Position numbers and translations under genes: made by a program
NCBI GenBank assembly: GCA_007244375.1
Contig: SCVW01000046.1
Location: 1-64,000, forward strand
From: Smithella sp.
Lineage (GTDB): Bacteria > Desulfobacterota > Syntrophia > Syntrophales > Smithellaceae
Reading direction: 5' to 3'
Length of the DNA stretch: 64,000 bases
Notes under the pieces: generated by a model
Seen by the model: only the letters and a program-made list of their open reading frames with translations
What the model was told of the DNA's origin: nothing
The model's database searches: none
Part shown: positions 59,290 to 64,000 of the stretch, in pieces
Numbering within the stretch: the stretch's first letter is position 1
Layout: every line of letters starts with the position of its first letter

Positions 59290-61095
59290 TTAATTTACAA
59301 GGTTTATTTTATTCAATTGAATACCGGGAATAATATCTTCCTCTAATGTGCCTGTACATTTCCGGCACGCATTTATATATTCCTTTTGCCTGAGTGTCAG
59401 TAGTTCTTTTCGCACTGTCTGATGATCTTTTCTTCCGCGAATTATAACTTTATCCGAATTATCAGGTGTAAACTGTCCCAGAGCCTGGCCATGAACTGAC
59501 CGCGGACAAACATGATATTCACCATTACTCAGATTATGGCAACCTCTACTATAACACTGGGCAAAGCGATTTTTAACTGCCTCGATGCTATTATCAACAA
59601 TGGGATTGAAACCACCCATGTCTTTCCACATTTTATCTTCTACAATATAATTGATATGGTTCTTTTCCATTTCGGCAACGAAGCGCGGCTTATTAGGAGA
59701 CACTTCAACAGGAAAACTGCTTATAGATACGAGTAGTTTGCGGTGTTTAAGTAACTGCGTGATGTCCGGTTCAGGAATTATCGAGCCGTTTGTAAAGAGG
59801 TGTATCAAGTCAATTTTGCGTTGGATTATCATGTAATTCAGTAGTTTATGTAAATCGCGATAAAGAAATGTCTCGCCGCCCATCACAATAAAGCGATGGA
59901 CACGATCCACATGACTCAAAAAGTCATCAATGTCCCGGACAAGCATCTCTAAATCAAAATCAACAGGGTGTTTGAAAAAAGTGATCAGGTTTGAACAATC
60001 CCTACAGTGAAAATTACAACGGGTAGTGATGGGCATTTCCACATGCGGTTGCTCAAATCTGTTTAGTGAAGAATTAATAAATCTCAGCAACATAGACGCA
60101 GGAAGAAGAATCAGTCTTGCAAAATATTGCATTCGCAAAGACATTTTATGGATACGGTATTTATAGTAGATATTTTCATTGTACCAGTTGCCGGATAATT
60201 TTTTCAGATGGTCTTTTATAGCCATTTCTCTATAACTTCCTCTGCATTTGCTGCAGGCTGTAATGTACTTCTTCTGAAGAAGTTTTCGCAGTTCCTTTTT
60301 GAATAAACGAGGATCTTTCCTGCCGCGGAATATAATATCTTCCGAGTCATCAGGTGAAAATTGGTCCAGTTGTTTGCCATGAGATGAACGTAAACAAATA
60401 TGGTACTCGCCATTGCTCAAAATATGGAAGTTTTTACTTATGCATTGTTTGAAACGATTTTTCAAATCTGTTTCACGGTCGCTGGCGACAGGATTATATC
60501 TACCTAAATCCCTCCATGTATCTTTTATCAGGTAGTTAATATGATTTTCTTCCAAAGCGGCGAGGAGTTGAGATCTGTTTTTAGAATCATTTACAGGATA
60601 ATTACTAATCGTTACCAGCATTTTACCGTTTTTCAGCAAAGCTAGTATATTTGAATCGGGAATTATAAAGCCTTTTGTAAAAATATTTATCAAGTCAATT
60701 TTGTCTTGTCTTATCAGATGACTTAGTAATTTATTCAGATCGCGGCAAAGGAATGTTTCGCTTCCTGTAACGATAAAACGATGGACTCTATCCACATTAC
60801 CGAGGAAATCATCAACATCTTGGACAAGACACTCTATATCGAAATCAAAATTTTGGGAACGGGAGGAATTCAAATCTTTACAGTCCTTGCAGTAAGGATT
60901 GCAGGGGTTCATGATGAATATTTCTAAATTCGGTATTATCAGCTTGTTTCCAATGATCATTTTCGTTCTCATCCACAAAGCAAGAGGCAGAAAAATTAGT
61001 CGTGCCAGGTGTCGTTTCCAGAAAGACATTTTGTGGATACGAAATTTGAAATAAACGTTTTCGTTATACCAGCTTCCCGAGATTATTTTTAACAT
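59290..61095 (-). CDS. Radical-SAM protein made of two fused tandem copies
   Basis: A 601-residue protein with two similar halves, residues 6-300 and 301-~595 (61080-60196 and 60195-~59308). Both begin SGxWYNEN and have a CX3CX2C cluster motif: Cys65/69/72 and Cys360/364/367. Both carry VDRVHRFIV followed by the SAM-contact triad, GSE (111-113) in the first half and the canonical GGE (406-408) in the second. Both end with a SPASM-like Cys set (QC..., YHxC, then CSKC or CRKC). By eye about half of the residues are identical between halves. The first half's triad is altered, so it may be catalytically weaker. Substrate unknown; it sits between glycan transferase genes. Confidence 0.83.
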   Translation of the reverse strand: MLKIISGSWYNENVYFKFRIHKMSFWKRHLARLIFLPLALWMRTKMIIGNKLIIPNLEIFIMNPCNPYCKDCKDLNSSRSQNFDFDIECLVQDVDDFLGNVDRVHRFIVTGSETFLCRDLNKLLSHLIRQDKIDLINIFTKGFIIPDSNILALLKNGKMLVTISNYPVNDSKNRSQLLAALEENHINYLIKDTWRDLGRYNPVASDRETDLKNRFKQCISKNFHILSNGEYHICLRSSHGKQLDQFSPDDSEDIIFRGRKDPRLFKKELRKLLQKKYITACSKCRGSYREMAIKDHLKKLSGNWYNENIYYKYRIHKMSLRMQYFARLILLPASMLLRFINSSLNRFEQPHVEMPITTRCNFHCRDCSNLITFFKHPVDFDLEMLVRDIDDFLSHVDRVHRFIVMGGETFLYRDLHKLLNYMIIQRKIDLIHLFTNGSIIPEPDITQLLKHRKLLVSISSFPVEVSPNKPRFVAEMEKNHINYIVEDKMWKDMGGFNPIVDNSIEAVKNRFAQCYSRGCHNLSNGEYHVCPRSVHGQALGQFTPDNSDKVIIRGRKDHQTVRKELLTLRQKEYINACRKCTGTLEEDIIPGIQLNKINLVN

Positions 61096-61138
61096 AGCGT
61101 CTATGATAAAAAATCCTCCAGTACTTTGTTTAATCTAC

Positions 61139-62296
61139 CTATAAATTACTTTGAATATGTAGATTGTTTGTCTTTGTCATTCCTGATCGTTTAGCCAGTT
61201 TGAGTATCAGGAAAAATGCAAGATTATTCTCTTGCGGTACTTTCCAGAATCTTCTTAAAAAAGAAGGGAACCGGAGCACAAGACTGAGCGAGCCATTAAC
61301 ATTGGATGTTCTGACATGCGTGAACCAAAGGTAAAAAATATCCCGTAAGAAATTTCGGGAGTTGCTGTGTATAAGGAATTCCATGCGTTCGGTAAGCGAA
61401 GGCTTCATTTTTTTTAGACTTAATATTGTCTCTGCTGGTATCGGTGCTGCGAATGTTTCATGAAGATAGAGAAGAGCTTTTTTTAAAGGTACGGCAAGAC
61501 ACCTTCGACGCGCTTCGTTTACTAATCTATCCCAATCTATTGAGTCGCCCGCTTCCCGTAAAATCATCATCGAATCCGGGACCCAGCGCAGTGGCGCGAT
61601 TTCGTTCCATCTTGTTCCGTGAATAAGTATATGAAAAAGCTGGTCGGTATGAGAAAGAACGGAAACGCTGATGTTTTCAAAATTAATATTTCCGGTGCCA
61701 TCCAGAAAATTGTAATCGTCTTCGTAACGACCGGATTCGTGCATTATTTTCCAATGGAGGTCGAATTCAATACCGGAATCATCAATAAGAGTACCGGCAT
61801 GTTTAGTAACTAAATCCGATTCATCAATCATTTGTGCAGTTGGTCTCCAGCCGGAATTACATAAAAGATTGACTGTTTTTAACGCATCTTTATGCGGGAC
61901 AAGAAGATCAAAATCACTCATCGGACGCAGCGCCCAATTCTTGTAGTAAAGCGGTACCAGAGCCGCTCCTTTGAGCAGCAGCACCGGTATGCCGTTGGAA
62001 TCCAGAAGTCGCAAAACACTGACTAGGCGATGACTCAGAAGTCGGTTTTTATACCAGGTCATCCGGTAGAAGCCTTTGTATACATTAATTGCCGGATGAT
62101 TGATGTTGTGATCAGTCAAATTCTTGTAAAGCAGGGGTAAAAGACGTTGGGAACCGGCGTCTAGTTGGTCAAAATTCACGGCAGCACCCCAGCTCTTCCA
62201 AGAGGTGATGGCTTTTTCTCCTTGAAGAAGAGCCGCATTCAGCAATAATTCCTGCTCTTGTGTGGGCCAGAAGAATCCTTCTTTATTATTTCCCAT
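61139..62296 (-). CDS. Nucleotidyltransferase-fold protein (PF14907-like)
   Basis: A 385-residue protein of the 'uncharacterised nucleotidyltransferase' family. Motif LLKGAALVPLYY (107-118) is followed by RPMSDFDLLVPH with the metal-binding DxD (Asp128, Asp130), and later DLHWKIMHESGRY and LFHILIHGTRWNEI, which is the family's helical part. Members lie in polysaccharide and peptide-maturation gene groups. Donor and acceptor unknown. Its ATG overlaps the stop of the GT2 gene (TAATG at 62294-62298), so the two are coupled. Confidence 0.85.
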   Translation of the reverse strand: MGNNKEGFFWPTQEQELLLNAALLQGEKAITSWKSWGAAVNFDQLDAGSQRLLPLLYKNLTDHNINHPAINVYKGFYRMTWYKNRLLSHRLVSVLRLLDSNGIPVLLLKGAALVPLYYKNWALRPMSDFDLLVPHKDALKTVNLLCNSGWRPTAQMIDESDLVTKHAGTLIDDSGIEFDLHWKIMHESGRYEDDYNFLDGTGNINFENISVSVLSHTDQLFHILIHGTRWNEIAPLRWVPDSMMILREAGDSIDWDRLVNEARRRCLAVPLKKALLYLHETFAAPIPAETILSLKKMKPSLTERMEFLIHSNSRNFLRDIFYLWFTHVRTSNVNGSLSLVLRFPSFLRRFWKVPQENNLAFFLILKLAKRSGMTKTNNLHIQSNL

Positions 62297-63030
62297 TAAT
62301 CAGGAACTCCTGCTTTCTGTTCTCTCTCTCTTCTTCTATCAAGAGATGCCTTCAAAACGCGCAGATAATCCTTGCGAAAATCCCGGTCTCTTATACCGGT
62401 GTTCGCATTGTGGATTCGTCTCTTTAAAACTACTTCCTGAGTAAGAAAACTTTTCAGGCCATAATCGATAGCTCTCATATACCAATCAATGAATTCACCT
62501 ATTCTGTAGCCATCATCAAAAAATCCTACTTTTAAAAAAGATGTTTTCTTTATAAGCATTGTTCCGGGAACATATCCGGGCATACTGGATTCGGCCAGAT
62601 GAATTTTCCCTTCCAGTGATTCCGCAAGTTCCGGACTGTAAAACTGTTCTACATGTCCGAAAATCATATCCAGTTCAGGATTGGTTAGAAATTGAGACAT
62701 CTGTATTTTGAGTTTATTTTTTGTCCATATATCGTCAGCATCGAGAAAAGCAATAAATTCGCCGGAAGAAATTTTTATCCCGCTGTTTCGCGCTGTGGAA
62801 GCACCTTGCCTTGGCTGATACAAATAATGTACTTTCGCGTAAGAACGCACAACATCTTCTGTAGCATCCGTCGAACCGTCATTAATAGCTATTATTTCTG
62901 TGTTTTTGTATTCCTGGGCGAGTACGCTGTCTATGGCTTCGGCTACATAATCTTCTCCGTTATGTGCCGGAATAATAACACTGATTAGCGCTTTCTCACT
63001 GATATCTTTATTTTCTTTTACGTAATTCAT
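62296..63030 (-). CDS. Family 2 glycosyltransferase
   Basis: A 244-residue GT-A fold transferase without membrane segments. It has ISVIIPAHNGEDYVAEAIDSVLAQEYKNTEIIAINDGSTDATE, GASTARNSGIKISSGEFIAFLDADDIW (DxD metal site), and a typical late loop with YEL-free but Arg-rich tail (LKRRIHNANTGIRDRDFRKDYLRVLKASLDRRRE). It would add a sugar to a surface polysaccharide. Coupled to the nucleotidyltransferase gene downstream by a TAATG overlap. Confidence 0.93.
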   Translation of the reverse strand: MNYVKENKDISEKALISVIIPAHNGEDYVAEAIDSVLAQEYKNTEIIAINDGSTDATEDVVRSYAKVHYLYQPRQGASTARNSGIKISSGEFIAFLDADDIWTKNKLKIQMSQFLTNPELDMIFGHVEQFYSPELAESLEGKIHLAESSMPGYVPGTMLIKKTSFLKVGFFDDGYRIGEFIDWYMRAIDYGLKSFLTQEVVLKRRIHNANTGIRDRDFRKDYLRVLKASLDRRREREQKAGVPD

Positions 63031-63033
63031 TTT

Positions 63034-64000
63034 TTATTTTACCAGTTTTAACATTCTTTCTTCGGCTGCTTCGAATATCTTTTGCCAGTTGTATTGATCC
63101 TCGACAAGCTTGCGTCCGTTTTGTCTAAGTTTGTTCGAAAGCTCGTGATCATTTGCAACCTTAACCACAGCAGCGGCAAATTCTTCGGGATTATCACTGA
63201 TGAACAAATGCCTGCCGTTTTCACCCGCCAATCCCTCGCAGCCTTTTGCGGTAGAAACAACAGGCAATCCCAATCCAAACGCTTCCAGTATCTTAATCCG
63301 TGTGCCACCGCCGAATCTTAAAGGAACTACAGAAACGCAACATTCAGCCGCGACTTCCCTGATATCGGGAGCGTCCATTATTATTTCTATCCGTGGATCG
63401 GCGCCCAAATCGCGAATCTGCTTTGGCATATTTCTGCCGACAATGCATAGTCTGATATCAGAATCGAAACGCCAGATATGAGGCATAATCGATTGCACCA
63501 TAAATAATGCTCCGTCTATATTGGGATAATAATTCATAGTGCCAACAAACATAATCTTCTTTGATCTATTGACAGGGAACAGTCTGAATTTATTTGTGTC
63601 CACGCCGTTTTCCGCGACAATTGTCTTGTCGTCGGGGCAGCGCGAGTCCATTTCTATCTGATCAAGTTTGCTTACTGTAATACGCAAATCAAAGGAAGGC
63701 CATGTTTTGTTTTCGTATTGGCGCATCATCATCCATGTTGCCTTCCAGAAATGTGCGTCTTTGATAATTCCATAGATTTCGGTTTTCTCTACATCGGGAA
63801 TTTTCGAGTACTGTTTGAATATGGAAGATTCTATGTTATGCTCATGAAGAATAGCGGGAATGTTAAATAAGGTACGGTGTTGAGCCATAAATATGAATTC
63901 TGTGATCAGCAAGTCGTATTTATCAGCAGCAAGTTCCGTTAGCAGATTCCGCATCGGTTCCACGCCGTAGGCGCGCATCGGCCACGGCAGAGCCTGCGGT
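63034..64000 (-). CDS. Family 4 glycosyltransferase, N-terminus cut by the window edge
   Basis: A GT-B fold transferase, at least 321 residues from the right edge. The frame continues without stop past Met at 63978 to base 64000, so the true start is outside. Features: ILHEHNIESSIFKQYSKI, TIVAENGVDTNKFRLFP, IMFVGTMNYYPNIDGALFM, and the C-terminal nucleotide-sugar site VVPLRFGGGTRIKILEAFGLGLPVVSTAKGCEGL with the EX7E-type Glu. It precedes the GT2 gene by 3 bp and is probably in the same operon. Confidence 0.92.
   Translation of the reverse strand, partial: PQALPWPMRAYGVEPMRNLLTELAADKYDLLITEFIFMAQHRTLFNIPAILHEHNIESSIFKQYSKIPDVEKTEIYGIIKDAHFWKATWMMMRQYENKTWPSFDLRITVSKLDQIEMDSRCPDDKTIVAENGVDTNKFRLFPVNRSKKIMFVGTMNYYPNIDGALFMVQSIMPHIWRFDSDIRLCIVGRNMPKQIRDLGADPRIEIIMDAPDIREVAAECCVSVVPLRFGGGTRIKILEAFGLGLPVVSTAKGCEGLAGENGRHLFISDNPEEFAAAVVKVANDHELSNKLRQNGRKLVEDQYNWQKIFEAAEERMLKLVK

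Overview
This 64 kb window looks like chromosomal DNA of a strictly anaerobic Desulfobacterota (former Deltaproteobacteria), most probably near the Syntrophales (Syntrophus/Smithella-like). That placement is an inference from gene content. It rests on a large acyl-CoA dehydrogenase/thiolase/CoA-transferase island, TatT-type lipoproteins, a Sec-containing HesB-like protein, an IspH-UbiA fusion, twitching ATPases and a small 2[4Fe-4S] ferredoxin. No rRNA gene or CRISPR array was seen.

Layout. (1) 1-700: right end of an IS3-family element abutting a decayed tyrosine-recombinase gene, which lies against the 3' end of a tRNA-Leu gene; this is the scar of an old integrative element. (2) 0.8-9 kb: ribF, an archaeal-type asd, a divergent hypothetical/TetR pair around a long palindrome, a TMTC-like membrane TPR protein, an ATP-grasp ligase, a macro-domain protein, a bacterial homologue of plant DUF579 xylan methyltransferases and a 3-methyladenine glycosylase. 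(3) 9-15.7 kb: AI-2E-type permease, a HesB-like selenoprotein with an in-frame UGA and a fitting SECIS hairpin, a TPR protein, a pilT/pilU/receiver-like operon, tRNA-Ala and a deoxyhypusine synthase-like gene. (4) 16.2-19.7 kb: an MMPL/RND exporter and a partner with Leu-x-x-Gly heptads. (5) 19.8-34.7 kb: the fatty/organic acid oxidation island, almost all on the minus strand, with four acyl-CoA dehydrogenases, two thiolases, an SDR dehydrogenase, a family III CoA-transferase, two regulators, a nitronate monooxygenase-like flavoprotein and two TatT lipoproteins.

(6) 35.3-45.1 kb: xseA-xseB-ispA-dxs, then tlyA-ispH/ubiA fusion-lipoprotein-nfu-ferredoxin, which joins isoprenoid precursor synthesis to Fe-S proteins. 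This stretch carries several repeats: a REP-like hairpin cluster, a 148 bp MITE-like element, and a duplicated xseA leader upstream of tlyA. (7) 45.3-49.6 kb: the tmk-holB-ricT-metG housekeeping operon. (8) 49.7-57.7 kb: a DsbC/G-like thioredoxin, a PAS kinase whose phospho-acceptor His is replaced by Lys, radC, an antiporter, a flavoprotein, an SDR, a short signal peptidase and small genes. (9) 57.8-64 kb: a minus-strand surface-glycan cluster with GT61, a radical-SAM protein made of two fused tandem copies, a PF14907-type nucleotidyltransferase, GT2 and a GT4 cut by the window edge.

The most notable items are the selenoprotein, the tandem radical-SAM fusion in the glycan cluster, the bacterial DUF579 protein, the His-less kinase, and the IspH-UbiA fusion with a changed first Asp motif. 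All functions are read from motifs by eye; no database search was run.
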